Part shown: one piece after another, positions 46,675-58,946 of the stretch | How the letters are laid out: each line of letters opens with the position of its first letter | Position numbering within the stretch: the stretch's first letter is position 1 | From: Argopecten irradians | Taxonomy: Eukaryota > Mollusca > Bivalvia > Pectinida > Pectinidae | Direction of reading: 5' to 3' | DNA: 64,000 nt | NCBI RefSeq assembly: GCF_041381155.1 | Contig: NC_091142.1 | Span: 40,101,604-40,165,603, forward strand | Notes under the pieces: model-generated | What the model was told of the DNA's origin: nothing | Databases searched by the model: none | Seen by the model: only the letters and a program-made list of their open reading frames with translations | Position numbers and translations under genes: made by a program

Positions 46675-48322
46675 ATGTCGAAGTTCAGTTACCTATCCGC
46701 GCCTAACCCAGTTCAACAATACTACAAGTCAATAGTTGATGTTCTTAAAGAAAGGGCCGAGTCAACACCCAATAAAGAGATACTCGTACACAGGTTTCCT
46801 GACGGTGGAAGGAAAGCTCTCACATACAATGAACTGATACAAAAGTCTACAAAACTCGCCAAGTATTTTGTTTCTAAAGGGATATCTGTTGGCGATGCCG
46901 TGGCGTTGATGGGATCAAACACTCTGGAATGGTTTATCGGAGAGGTCGCCATTTTTATGACGGGTGCCGTGGCCGTCCAATGTCAAGGTTCTGGTGAAGC
47001 ATTTAATGAGACTGTATGTCTTCTCAAATTCACCAAATGTAAAGCAGTTCTACTCGAATCACATCCTGACGCTGATTATTTGTCGGAAATGAAGAATTAT
47101 TTTGGAGAAAAGAAAACGCAAGAGCAAAAAGTGGAAACGCCAATGATAGTGTTACTTGAAAAACCTGCGGGAATCCAGTTCCCATATATTGGTGACATAC
47201 TCTCACAGAATGAAGATCCAAGTGTAGTGTTGCCTAGGATACAACCGGAGAGTTCAGCACTGATTTTTATTACTTCTGGGTCGACTGGAGAGCCAAAGAT
47301 GGCTGAATACACACATATGTCAATTACTAATTCGCCTATGACGTATTATTTTTTCGCAGCAGAAAATGATACCATTTTTTCTGATCGACCATTCTCTTGG
47401 TTAGGCGGCACTCCTCTCTACACCATCCTCGGTGGAATGAAAAGAATCTTCACAGATCCGAAAATCATTTTGCAAGAAGAGAAAATTCAGACTGTCTGGG
47501 AAATACTAAAATCAGAGAAATGTACGATTGCAACTCTTTTCCCATATGCATTGAAGGATCTGCTTGACAACGAACAGGAAATCCTGAGGACAAATTTTAA
47601 ACCGCATTCCATTGCCACGGGTGGTCAAATCCCCGGAAGTCATCTAAATACAATATCCGGTCGATTTTGTGAAAATATCTACAGTGTCTATGGAGCAACA
47701 GAGGTTGGCGTAGCATCAAAGGTATTCCTCACGGCTGAAACGGAGGTTGGACATGTTGGCGACTGGCGAGTGCATTCCAGGATATGAAGCCAAAGTAATC
47801 GGGGATGACGACAAGACCTTAGAACGTGGTGAACTCGGCGGGATCGTTTTATGTTCTCCATGGATAATGAAAGGATACAAAGACTCTCCAGGGCTGAACG
47901 AAGCATCCTTCACAGAAGGCGGCTGGTTTCGTACAGGAGATATTGGAGTGATGACTGAAGATGGCGAGCTGTTCGTCAAGGGAAAGGCGGCAGATGTAAT
48001 AAAAAGAGGAACAAGAAAGATACTGTACAGTGCTTTGGAAATGGCAATTGGTAACTTTCCCGGGATAAGAGAGGCTGTCGTCGTAGCTGTACCGGATGAA
48101 CGTCTTCTAGAAGAAGTCTGCGCATGCGTCATATTTGAAAAGAATGTCAATATTACCGAACAGGAATTGGAAAAAATGTGTCGCGGTAAACTTGGTGACA
48201 ACATTATGGGGGACTCGCCGACATTTTATCTCACGTTTAAAACTTTCCCGCGTCTGGCTAACGGAAAAATTGATAGAATAAGTACCAAAACGCAAGCAAT
48301 GGAGATGTTGAAACTCTGCTGA
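46675..48322 (+). CDS. AMP-binding acyl-CoA synthetase-like enzyme, copy 2, with frameshift
   Basis: A paralogue of the gene at 39171 with the same start (MSKFSYLS), the same exon structure and the same end (EMLKLC against EILKLC). Motifs: TSGSTGEPK (more canonical than copy 1), SVYGATEVG, RTGDIG, NGKIDR. The frame that starts at 46675 runs to a stop at 47787 and the rest continues in another frame to 48322. The break is at 47758-47770, GGCGACTGGCGAG. Compared with copy 1 (VGNVGNMVPGYE), removing 7 bases would give VGHVGECIPGYE, so a 7-bp insertion is the simplest reading. Everything else is intact, so this is a very recent pseudogene, a polymorphism or an assembly error. If translated as shown, it would lose the C-terminal catalytic lobe. 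Confidence 0.85.
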
Positions 48323-49149
48323 TAATGTACAAACTGTGTCAAATGTCCAAGAATGCCTCTGCAATGAAACAAAATACCTTTTAATGCCTTAGAGCACTGG
48401 TGCTGAATTCCAACATATTCATACGGAAAATGTTTATTCATTTATATGGTCCTAGAATATAACCGATACCGGGCATATCATAATAAGGAACATAATACAC
48501 TACAATGACAGACAGATGACAGTTACCGCTATTAAACGGTTTATAATTTCGCCTATAACATCTGTAATATGTTGTTCTAACTCCAATGAAAACGTTTAAC
48601 TGTTGTTAAACAGATTATCTCGGATACTTTAAATGTTTTCTATAAAACATAGAATTTGTACAAAATTAAAACTTCACAGTCACAGAAGCTCTATTCAGTC
48701 TAATCAGATCTGTGTGTGTGAAGAAATAGTTGATAATTGTAGGTCAACGATATTACGTTGACGTCACCTCTTGAATTTTTCAATATTCATTTCGTTTCAG
48801 CAGAATTTCGACATTCAAAACTCAGGGGGTAGGGGTAACATATGCTTTTATTCGAAGAGAATGGGTTTATAATGTGACATTATTATTTTTCAGTGAAAAC
48901 ACTGGTTTTTGACAATCATAATTATCAGACATCCAATTTGCAAGATGTTGTTTTAGCTTGTCGTGGTATGGTAAAGGGTCGATAGCTATCATTGATTCAC
49001 AATAGTTCATAATCAAGCACGCTACTACATATGTTTTATTTTATTTTCAACATGTGTATGGACTCTATATTCAAAATTAGTTCATCATTGGAAAAGTTTG
49101 ACTTCTCAGCAGATAGGAGCCTTAACAAAAAAACAGGACGAAATAAATG
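48323..49149. other. Downstream of synthetase copy 2, no gene seen
   Basis: No near poly(A) signal and no supported feature. Confidence 0.4.
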
Positions 49150-49490
49150 CAGTGTTTTCACCTCCTATATATTTGGGGCCGAATTTCTGCCCTATTCCCA
49201 TATTGTATTTCTTGTATTTTTTCCCAAATCTATGTCTAAATTTCCCAAATCAGTGACTCTGATGCACATTTTGTGTTACAAAACAAAAACAATCCGGAAA
49301 TTCCAAGTCATATTTAGTATGTACATCTTAGACTGGTTCTTATGGAAGATAACTGTTTATTTCTACTTAATACCTTTTCCAAAATTTCAATAACACAGTT
49401 AAAAAATTTTCCTGAACTCCTACTTTATCGCTCAAAAATTCCCAATTTTCACCAGGGGGCAATTTCCCAAAATACTCAGGAAAAACACTG
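49150..49490. mobile_element. Candidate hAT-type MITE, 341 bp
   Basis: The left end CAGTGTTTTC and right end GAAAAACACTG are inverted and of the CAGTGTTTTTCC type common in hAT. TTTCCCAAAT-like motifs repeat inside. The flanking octamers (AAATAAAT, AAATGAAT) agree at 7 of 8 positions, one base out of register. Confidence 0.4.
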
Positions 49491-50835
49491 AAATGAATTA
49501 TGCAGTATTTTGTAAAACTTGTAGAGCAACAAACCACGAGAAATTAGTAATTTTTCATACAAATCATGCTCGGATAGCACTTCAAACCATCAATATAGTT
49601 GAGCGGATTTGAAAATAATAAGGTCAGTAATTGTTACTTATCCATCTACATGTACATATATATGCAGCATGTCTAATAGGAGATAACATTATTGAATCAT
49701 TTGTACTTTTTTCTCTGGTTTGTTCTTCACGTTAAGGAATGTCGATAAAAATGCCCCCCGATGATAATAATCTTAAAATCGTCGGTGATGCTACAAACAG
49801 CAAAAAAGTGAAAAATGTTGCCGGTATTTGTCGTTGTCAATATACCGTTGCTATCCTGTTGAAACGTCCAAGAAATGTCGCGGCATTGAAGAACCGAGTT
49901 GTAATAATCTATAAAAATCAGTCGCTGTCACTTTTATCAGTGGGACTTATCATTAGATATATCGGTATGGTAAATATTTCATATCACATTTAAGTGTTAT
50001 CGATTTAGCTCTAAGTACTGTTCTGTTTTATATCTTCTTTTTTCAAAACTTTTCACGTTGACACTTGAATATAGTATAAGCATTTTTCTCTTGGATATGG
50101 CATGAACATTAAAATTTAAATAATAAATATTTATTGGAGAATTTTGTCTAGCATTTATTTAGCTTTTATCGAAATCCAATATAGCAACTAATTTGAAGAA
50201 CATTTCCGAGAGCCGTGCCTCAGTGAATACATCGGGACAGTACAAATAATTGATAACAATTGTATCCCCAGCCAATCGTATCTACACTATCACCTTAATT
50301 ACGTTGGTAATAATTGCATCTGTTCATCATTACATATTTTATTGTTGTATGTCACATTCGATGATGATTATTTTCGGTGTTGGTTTATAGATGGATAGTC
50401 TGCTTAGATTATATAAAGTGTGGACAGAAACAAGAACGTGCTTGAGGCACATTATATATATCGTGTAACTCAGACTAAGTTACTCTACCTTAGAAAAAAA
50501 AATACATCAAATTCTGTACCTGGACGACTGCTGTTCTGGAGATTAGAAAGGTGTTTGAGAGACGAAAATCCTAGCATCGAATGACAGTTCAGATCATTCC
50601 AGTGCAATGTAAACACAGTGTCGATTTGGATGATTTCCACACATCAACACAAGATTTCATGTGCTTGATATTATCCAGTTTATAAAGTCAGACCTCCTAT
50701 ATTGAAAGAAATTTTATGAAGAGAGTGACAATATTCTCCCGTAAACGGTAACCTCACTTATTTTCACATTTATTGCCGCGTGTAATAATATAGTGTGTTA
50801 CACAGATCTAGTAACGGTATGTATTTGGTTAAACA
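49491..50835. other. Upstream of the GT31 gene
   Basis: AT-rich, no coding sequence recognised. A short open frame at 49739-49993 has no recognisable features. It presumably holds the promoter and 5' UTR of the GT31 gene. Confidence 0.4.
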
Positions 50836-52254
50836 ATGTCTCTTCTAAAGCTTGGCAACAGAAGACTTCTTCGCCGTATCAAGATTCTATGTTGTGGGGT
50901 ATTTATATATTTTCTTTGTTATATAATCCGCCAACTATACTTCACGGAGATCAACAAAGTGAGTACAACAAATAAGGAAACAGTTAAAAACTCAACTTTA
51001 TCAGTCTTAAGAACAATTGTCTACAGCACTAATGAAGAACAGAAGAGTTATTTTACCAAAACTGAAATTGATGAAAATCAACGGAATCACAATCTAACTG
51101 AAATCAGCGAAGGCAGGTTGAATTACGCCCAGAATGATGTCAGCAATAACCGACTGAATTACACCCACACTGAAAGTATCGAAGACCAATTGAATTACAC
51201 CCTAATTCAATATCACAAAGTTCGACTGACTTCCAACCAGACTGAAATCAAGGAAAACCAACCAAACAACGTCTTCACTGAAAATATCAAGAACAATCCA
51301 GTGATTTCAATCCGGCCGTTTGAAAACTTCAGTTATCCTCTAGATGTGGATATGGTAGAACTGGTTGAAACGTACAAAAAGCAAGGTTTTGTCAAAGAAA
51401 AAGTAATCAACCCGTTTCCATATCAGTCTATTACCAATCCCATGACAAAGTGTAAAGTAACAAAACGGAGGGGCAGAGAAGACAGCATCTTTATCCTATT
51501 TCTTGTTAAATCTTCTTACCATCATATAGCTCAACGCGACGCTATTCGACGCACGTGGGGTGACGAAAAATACATGCTATATTTCAACATCCGGACGATC
51601 TTTATCCTCGGACTTCCGCCAGGTGGCACAGATCCACGTGTCAACAAGGAATGGCTGGAGCATCGTGATATACTTCAGATGAATTTTGTAGACACGTATA
51701 TGAATAATACACTGAAAATGATGGCGAGTGTTTATTGGACGACCGAACACTGCTCAAATGCACATTTTATTACTATGGTTGACGATGATTTTTACGTTGG
51801 ATTGGAAACATTGATAACTCTTTTAGAGAAATTACCTCCACATTTACAACAGAGTTTATACTTAGGAAACATATTCACATTTAGGAATCCAAGTCGGGAC
51901 AGAGGATTCAAGTGGTACATTTCACCTAAAGAATACGCATTCGACCTTTTCCCGCCTTTTATCAACGCGGGGACCATAGTTATGTCTATGGACTTTGTGA
52001 AGGACGTAAGCATCGCTATGCCCTATACGGCCTTGTTTCGGTTTGATGACGTTTATATGTCGATTGTGGCTTACAAACTTGGCATAGCCCCTCTGGGGAG
52101 TAAACGATTCTGTAATTGTAAGATTCTACCCGGTATCAAAGACTATCTATTCAACTATATTGTGACGTCACATGGATATACGCCCAGGGAGCTTATAATG
52201 GCATGGGATCGACATATGAAACGTTCGGATATAACGCCAGCTCTAAACATTTGA
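50836..52254 (+). CDS. GT31 beta-1,3-glycosyltransferase (B3GALT-like), 472 aa
   Basis: A type II Golgi membrane enzyme of family GT31 (Pfam Galactosyl_T type), which adds Gal or GlcNAc in beta-1,3 linkage; the exact sugar cannot be read. Order: short basic cytosolic tail, membrane anchor at residues about 16-35 (CCGVFIYFLCYIIRQLYF), a long stem, and the catalytic domain from about 215. Family motifs: AIRRTWG (~236), MVDDDFYV (~315) as the metal-binding DxD, and FDDVYMS (~403), where family members usually have EDVYxG. The stem contains seven 12-residue repeats (residues 75-158) rich in NxT sites. The whole gene is one exon. Start chosen because it precedes the anchor directly. A partial paralogue lies at 63660 on the same strand and shares NFSYPLxVDMV and VINPFPY. 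Confidence 0.93.
   Translation: MSLLKLGNRRLLRRIKILCCGVFIYFLCYIIRQLYFTEINKVSTTNKETVKNSTLSVLRTIVYSTNEEQKSYFTKTEIDENQRNHNLTEISEGRLNYAQNDVSNNRLNYTHTESIEDQLNYTLIQYHKVRLTSNQTEIKENQPNNVFTENIKNNPVISIRPFENFSYPLDVDMVELVETYKKQGFVKEKVINPFPYQSITNPMTKCKVTKRRGREDSIFILFLVKSSYHHIAQRDAIRRTWGDEKYMLYFNIRTIFILGLPPGGTDPRVNKEWLEHRDILQMNFVDTYMNNTLKMMASVYWTTEHCSNAHFITMVDDDFYVGLETLITLLEKLPPHLQQSLYLGNIFTFRNPSRDRGFKWYISPKEYAFDLFPPFINAGTIVMSMDFVKDVSIAMPYTALFRFDDVYMSIVAYKLGIAPLGSKRFCNCKILPGIKDYLFNYIVTSHGYTPRELIMAWDRHMKRSDITPALNI
51058..51309 (+). repeat. 36-bp coding minisatellite, 7 units (stem repeats)
   Basis: Translated units of 12 residues: KTEIDENQRNHN, LTEISEGRLNYA, QNDVSNNRLNYT, HTESIEDQLNYT, LIQYHKVRLTSN, QTEIKENQPNNV, FTENIKNNPVIS. 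They are degenerate but in exact 36-bp register. N-glycosylation sequons recur (NLT, NYT, NYT, NQT). Confidence 0.85.
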
Positions 52255-52439
52255 CGTCCCATTGGATAGTCGGGAAGGTGTTGTTTTTTTTTTTGTTTTT
52301 TTTTCATAATTTCATGACGAATCTCGAAATTACTTCTTACTCGAATTCATTTCGTTTAAAAGCCGAGCATCCAGCTGAAGGCACTGCTTACCTTGAAATG
52401 AAATATATTTTATATTTACAAACACAATACTATATTATA

Positions 52440-52573
52440 CAGTTGTTGACTGGAGTTGAGGGCAACAGATGATTTGTTGGACCCGAAGACAAACTGTTGC
52501 CCAAGGCCGAAGGCAACAGTTTGTGTGAGGGTCCGACAAATCAGCTGTAGCCCGAAAATCCAGTCGATAACTG
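52440..52573. mobile_element. Hairpin element, ~130 bp
   Basis: An imperfect palindrome: CAGTTGTTGACTGG ... GATTTGTTGGACCC ... CAAACTGTTGCC against GGCAACAGTTTG ... GGGTCCGACAAATC ... CCAGTCGATAACTG. It lies 186 bp past the GT31 stop, probably in its 3' UTR. Confidence 0.75.
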
Positions 52574-53019
52574 TTTTTTATACCTATTGACTCAAAACAA
52601 TGCACTGACGTCATGAATTGTAGGTGAAGGTCACTCCTGTACGACAGCAAATTTTGACAGTCGATTTTAACAGTTCTTCGGACCGCTCGACGGAACAGTT
52701 CATTTATTGGCATTTTTGTCAGTAGAGTTTATAAGGAAACTATTTCATAGGGGTATAACAAATGTTTTTTATTATGCTCACAGTCTAGCTTACACAATTA
52801 TCTTTTTTCATTTATATCCATACATGTGTTATTTGCATTACACCATGTGATAAAATTTAGCATTCCTCTGAAAGTTTCGGTAACCTTTTGGTCTGATGAA
52901 AGTTCACGAGGTGTTTATAACAATTTATTGTAAATTTTATAATTTATTCGGTAATCATCTTTTTTTGTTGTTATTGTCATAATTGAATATCAAGATAACA
53001 ATAGAATAGCTTTTGTCCT

Positions 53020-56000
53020 TTTTTACGATGTATGCGACTACAGTTGCTTTTGTTTTTTACCGTGAGACTACAATAACTTTTGTTTGTTTACTATGAGACT
53101 ACAATAACTTGTTTTTTTAACATAATAACTTTTGTTCTTTTTACCATGAGACTACAATAAGTTTTGTTATTCACCGTAAAGCTAAAATAACTTTTGTTTT
53201 TACCATGAGATTACAATTACTTTTGTTTTTACCGTAAGACTACAACAACTTTTGTTTTTTACAATGAGACTACAGTAACTTTTGTTTTTACCGTGAAACT
53301 ACAATAACATTTGTTTGTTTACCGTGAGACTACAACAACTTTTGTTTTTTTTACAATGAGGCTACAATAACTTTTGTTTTTACCGTAAGACTACAATTAC
53401 TTTTGTTTTTTACCGTAAGACTACAATGTCTTTTGTTTTTACCGTGAGACTACAATAACTTTTGTTTGTTTACCATGAGACTACAATAACTTTTGTTATT
53501 CACCGTGAAACTAAAATAACTTTTGTTTTTTACCATAAGACTACAATTACTTTTGTTTTTACCGTAAGACTACAATGTCTTTTGTTTTTACCGTGAGACT
53601 ACAATAACTTTTGTTTGTTTACCATGAGACTACAATAACTTTTGTTATTCACCGTGAAACTAAAATAACTTTTGTTTTTAACCATAAGACTACAATTACT
53701 TTTGTTTTACCGTAAGACTACAATGTCTTTTGTTTTTACCGTGAGACTACAATAACTTTTGTTTGTTTACCGTGAGACTACAATAACTTTTTTTTTTTTT
53801 ACCGTGAGACTACAATAACTTTTATTTTTTACCATGAGACTACAATAGCTTTTGTTATTCACCGTGAAACTAAAATAACTTTTGTTTTTTACCATAGACT
53901 ACAATTACTTTTGTTTTTACCGTAAGACTACAATGTCTTTTGTTTTTACCGTGAGACTACAATAACTTTTGTTTGTTTACTATAAGACTACAATAACTTG
54001 TTTTTTAACATAATAACTTTTGTTCTTTTTACCATGAGACTACAATAACTTTTGTTATTCACCGTGAAACTAAAATAACTTTTGTTTTTTTCCATAAGAC
54101 TACAATTACTTTTGTTTTTACCATGAGACTACAATAACTTTTTTTACCATGAGACTAAAACAACTTTTTTTTACCATGAGACTAAAATAACTTTTGTTTG
54201 TTTACCATGAGACTACAATAACTTTTGTTATTCACCGTGAAACTAAAATAACTTTTGTTTTTTACCATAAGACTACAATTACTTTTGTTTTTACCGTAAG
54301 ACTACAATGTCTTTTGTTTTTTACCGTGAGACTACAATAACTTTTGTTTGTTTACCATGAGACTACAATAACTTTTGTTATTCACCGTGAACAAAATAAC
54401 TTTTGTTTTTTACCATAAGACTACAATTACTTTTGTTTTTACCGTAAGACTACAATGTCTTTTGTTTTTACCGTGAGACTACAATAACTTTTGTTTTTTT
54501 ACCATGAGACTACAATAACTTTTGTTATTCACCGTGAACTAAAATAACTTTTGTTTTTAACCATAAGACTACAATTACTTTTGTTTTACCGTAAGACTAC
54601 AATGTCTTTTGTTTTACCGTGAGACTACAATAACTTTTGTTTGTTTACTGTGAGACTACAATAACTTTTGTTTTTTTTTACCGTGAGACTACAACAACTT
54701 TTGATTTTTTACAATGAGACTACAATAACTTTTGTTTTTCACCGTGAAACTACAGTGACTTTTGTTTTTTACCATGAGACTACAATTACTTTTGTTTTTA
54801 CCGTAAGACTACAATGTCTTTTGTTTTTACCGTGAGACTACAATAACTTTTGTTTTTACCGTGTGAACTACAACAACTTTTGTTTGTTTACCGTGAGACT
54901 ACAACAACTTTGGTTTATTTTTCAATGAGACTACAATAACTTTTGTTATTTTTGAAACTAAAATGACTTTTGTTTTTTTACAATGAGACTACAATAACTT
55001 TTGATTTTACCGTGAGACTAAAACAGCTTCTTTTTTTTTTTACCATGAGACTACAATTACTTTTGTTTTTACCGTAAGACTACAATGTCTTTTGTTTTTA
55101 CCGTGAGACTACAATAACTTTTGTTTTTACCGTGAAACTACAATAACTTTTGTTTGTTTACCGTGAGACTACAACAACTTTTGTTTGTTTACAATGAGAC
55201 TACAACAAGTTTTGTTTTTTTTCAATGAGACTACAATAACTTTTGTTATTCACCATGAAACTAAAATGACTTTTGTCTTTTACCATGAGACTACAACAAC
55301 TTTTGTTTTTTTACAATGAGACTACAATAACTTTTGATTTTACCGTGAGACTACAATAACTTTTGTTTTTACAGTGAGACTACAATAACTTTTGTTTGTT
55401 TACCGTGAGACTACAACAACTTTTGTTTTTTTTACAATGAGACTACAATAACTTTTGTTTTTCACCGTGAAACTACAGTGACTTTTGTTTTTTACCATGA
55501 GACTACAATAACTTTTTTTTACCATGAGACTAAAATAACTTTTGGGTTTTTTTTTACCGTGAAGCTACAATAACTTTTATTTTTTGCCATGAGACTACAA
55601 TAACTTTTGTTTGTTTACTATAAGACTACAATAACTTGTTTTTTTAACATAATAACTTTTGTTCTTTTTACCATGAGACTACAATAACTTTTGTTATTCA
55701 CCGTGAAACTAAAATAACTTTTGTTTTTTACCATGAGACTACAATTACTTTTGTTTTTACCGTAAGACTACAATAACTTTTGTTTTTACCGTGAGACTAC
55801 AATAACTTTTGTTTGTTTACCGTGAGACTACAACAACTTTTGTTTGTTTACCGTGAGACTACAACAACTTTGGGTTTTTTTACAATGAGACTACTTTTGT
55901 TTTTTTGTTTAGACTACCGTGAGACTACAATAACTTTTGTTTGTTTACCGTGAGACTACAACAACTTTTGTTTTTTTACAATGAGACTACAATAACTTTT

Positions 56001-56780
56001 GTTTTTCACCGTGAAACTACAGTGACTTTTGTTTTTTACCATGAGACTACAATAACTTTTTTTACCATGAGACTAAAATAACTTTTGTTTTTTTTACCAT
56101 GAAGCTACAATAACTTTTATGTTTTGCCATGAGACTACAATAACATTTGTTTTTTCCATGAGACTACAATAACTATTTCTTTTGCCGTGAGACTACAATA
56201 ACTTTCATTTTTTACAATGAGACTACAATAATTTTTATTTTTTACAATGAGACTACATTAACTTTTGCTTTTTACAATAAAACTACATTAACTTTTGCTT
56301 TTTACTATGGGACTTTAATAGGCAACTAGTTTTTGTTTTACGATAAGACTACAATAGCTTTTGTTTTTCACGATGAGATTACAATAACTATCATTTTCTT
56401 ACGATGAGACTTCAATAGTTTTTTGGTTTTTTTTGAGACTACACTAACTTGTTTTTACGATGAGACTACACTAACTTGTTTTTACGATGAGACTACACTA
56501 ACTTTTTTTACTAACTAACTTGTTTTTACGATGAGACTAACTAACTTTTTTACGATGAGACTAACTTGTTTTTACGATGAGACTACACTTTGTTTTTACG
56601 ATGAGACTACAGTAACTTTTGTTTTACGCTAAAACTACAATACAAATGTTGCATTTATTTTCTATTACAACAATAATTTTCGTTTGTTTACGATGAGACT
56701 TTTACAATGGGACCAACATTTTTTTTGTTTTTACAACGAGACTACATTTACTTTTGTTTTTCACCAAGAGACTGCAATAT
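53020..56780. repeat. 3.7 kb minisatellite of ~27-30 bp units
   Basis: The basic unit is ACCGTGAGACTACAATAACT + TTTGTTTTT, with CCATGAGAC, CCGTAAGAC, CAATTAC and CAATGTC variants; well over 100 units. Variants recur in a fixed order (ATAAGACTACAATTAC, GTAAGACTACAATGTC, GTGAGACTACAATAAC, ATGAGACTACAATAAC, GTGAAACTAAAATAAC) near 53.52, 53.66, 54.25, 54.41 and 54.55 kb, a higher-order repeat of five units. The right edge from 56.3 kb is more degenerate. Confidence 0.9.
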
Positions 56781-56929
56781 TGATTGTTATGTCTTCGGGT
56801 GATTTGGGTAGTTTAGACTAAATCAGTTCAGAGTTTCTCGATTTAACTGGCTTTGGTTTACTTAAATTTCAACACATTTATTCAAAAAGCAAATGAATTT
56901 CGCATCAAGCAGAGCCTATTTTAGCCTTT

Positions 56930-57440
56930 TTGATCTCCTTTGTACTGACAAATATGTAAGGAAAGAAGCAAAGGAGAAAAAGAGGAAAGGATCAGAAAAA
57001 AATGGAAAAGAAAGAAATGAAACGGGATAAAAAGAGAAAGAAACAGAAAATGGGAAAAGTTAATGGAGAAGCTGAAACAGAGAAGGGCACTAAAAGGAAT
57101 AAAAACGTTATTGACAAGAAGTCATTAAACAATTAAAGACTTTTTTACCTCCGTGACCTTGAAGAAAGGTCAAGATCATTTCTTTGAACAGACTTGGTAG
57201 CCCTTCATGATACAGGCCCAATTTATGAACCATGGGCCTTGCGATTATTGAACATTCATAAGTCGTTTGAATCAAAAGTTTACGAATAGTGCAAGTCGAA
57301 TGACGACCGACGAAGTATGATGAGTATGCAGGAAATACATGAAAAGGAGAAGACGAGAATGACAACGCAAGACAGAGAAAGGGAAAAAAGGAGAAGTTAA
57401 AAAGGAATACGGAGAAAGAAGAAGAAGAAGATTTGTGTGA
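56930..57440. repeat. Purine-rich tracts flanking a short mixed segment
   Basis: 56955-57100 and 57340-57435 are almost all A/G on the plus strand (GAAAGAAGCAAAGGAGAAAA, GAAGAAGAAGAAG). Between them lies a mixed sequence with CTCCGTGACCTTGAAGAAAG and CATTTCTTTGAACAGACTTG that may be a dispersed repeat inserted in a longer polypurine run. Confidence 0.5.
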
Positions 57441-58563
57441 TGAAAATTAATTAGGACATAAGTGTACCATAATTATACGTTTATTAGGTGTGGATAGAGT
57501 TACAAGTAGTGATAACAAAACCAGCGGCTGCTATCGATACAAAACCGTGACTTGAATATTAGCGATAAGACAATAACTTCCACTTGAACAGACGCGACAG
57601 AAAATCCTAGTTAAATATTTATAATAGACACGTTATACTGTTTTATATGAGATATAAATTACCCTTAATGCGTAACGTCACACACATTAATATTTAATAC
57701 CATAAATGGGCACCACACCAGATCGGTTTTCGAACGTCATCAACATACCCGACAGAATGAGGGACGCCAGTCTTATATCGACATAATCACTGGTGACGAT
57801 ATGTAAAACTGCTCAGGTTATCAATATTTCAGATTGTGAACATTTTACGATATGGATTCACTGAAACAGATCATTGTTCTGGTGTAACAGACCGTAGATG
57901 GTAACCTGCTGTATCGACACCATCACCAGATCAGTATGTATAAATTATTCTCTTTTAATATCGCGGGTAGCTCAACTACATATATAATATTTCATCAGTC
58001 AGAAATGACGTCACACATTGAGCTGTCGATGGACCGCAGAACTAAAACAAAGAAATAATTCTAATTTACCGCGCCTTTATACAAGGTAATAGTCTCCATA
58101 TCTGCCGATAATACATTGTATAGGTTATATTTATCTATTAGTACATAGCGTGACTTTTTCTCGCGTTTTCATTGGCTATGGTTTCCCGCGGAACTATGGC
58201 TTGGCGCGCTTTTTGTTACGAACGTCATATTGACGAAAATGACGTCATTGTCGCTATTTGCGCTGGCAAACAAACTGTGTGCGGACGACGTTTTGCAAAA
58301 CATAAATGTCACGGTTTGGAAACTTGAATGCTGACAAATTTACATAAGAACAGAATAGCAAACTGAACTGAGCAGGCAACGAAATATGCAGTGAGTATTT
58401 TCAAAGATTTCTGCCTAGAAAATGTATTTAGACGCCTCCGATCATGACATTTCTAAACGTTAGACGTGGCTGCACGTTTGTTATTGGTGATCGTACATAA
58501 TTTTTTGTCCCGTCTTTTTTTTTTCAATTCGTTATGTACTTAAAACATTACTGCCTTCTTTTT
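57441..58563. other. Intergenic, no gene seen
   Basis: At 58130-58330 there is a CpG-richer patch with ATTGGCTATG and TTTCCCGCG motifs and several ACGTCA sites. At 58388-58396 GCA|GTGAGTATT could be a splice donor. A promoter and 5' exon is possible but not shown. Confidence 0.3.
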
Positions 58564-58668
58564 AGGGCACTATGGTCTAATAGTGTTGTCTTGTGATGGT
58601 ATAGTATCCTCGCCTCAGGCTCGGGTACTATGCCATCCCTCGACAACACTATAAGACCACAGTGCCCT
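58564..58668. mobile_element. Hairpin MITE, ~45-bp arms
   Basis: AGGGCACTATGGTCTAATAG ... GATGGTATAGTATCC against GGTACTATGCCATC ... CTATAAGACCACAGTGCCCT, with a CGCCTCAGGCTCG loop that is itself self-complementary. Confidence 0.75.
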
Positions 58669-58946
58669 CTCAACCAGGCCATAATGGATTTAGTACATCA
58701 CCCTCACATCACATGAAATGAGACCCATTTTCATGTCATAGTAACAGAAGCACGTCAAGCGACACCTCGCAACGCCATTTTCATTTCCACACCACGTTGT
58801 TACATTGCTTCACGAAAATTGAAAAGTGGATCATACAGTGAACTAACTGTCTTTTGCAGAAAAGCAACATTTGCTTCCATCCCCGCACACAACAGCCTGT
58901 CCGCCGATATAATGACGTCATGTAATGGTGGAGTCACAATTCCCAA

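Noticed and set aside
49739-49993. 84-codon open frame upstream of the GT31 gene
   Set aside because: No recognisable motif, composition near background and no supporting context.
53020-56780. Regularly spaced repeats suggesting a CRISPR array
   Set aside because: Units are contiguous with no unique spacers, and the window is eukaryotic; it is a minisatellite.
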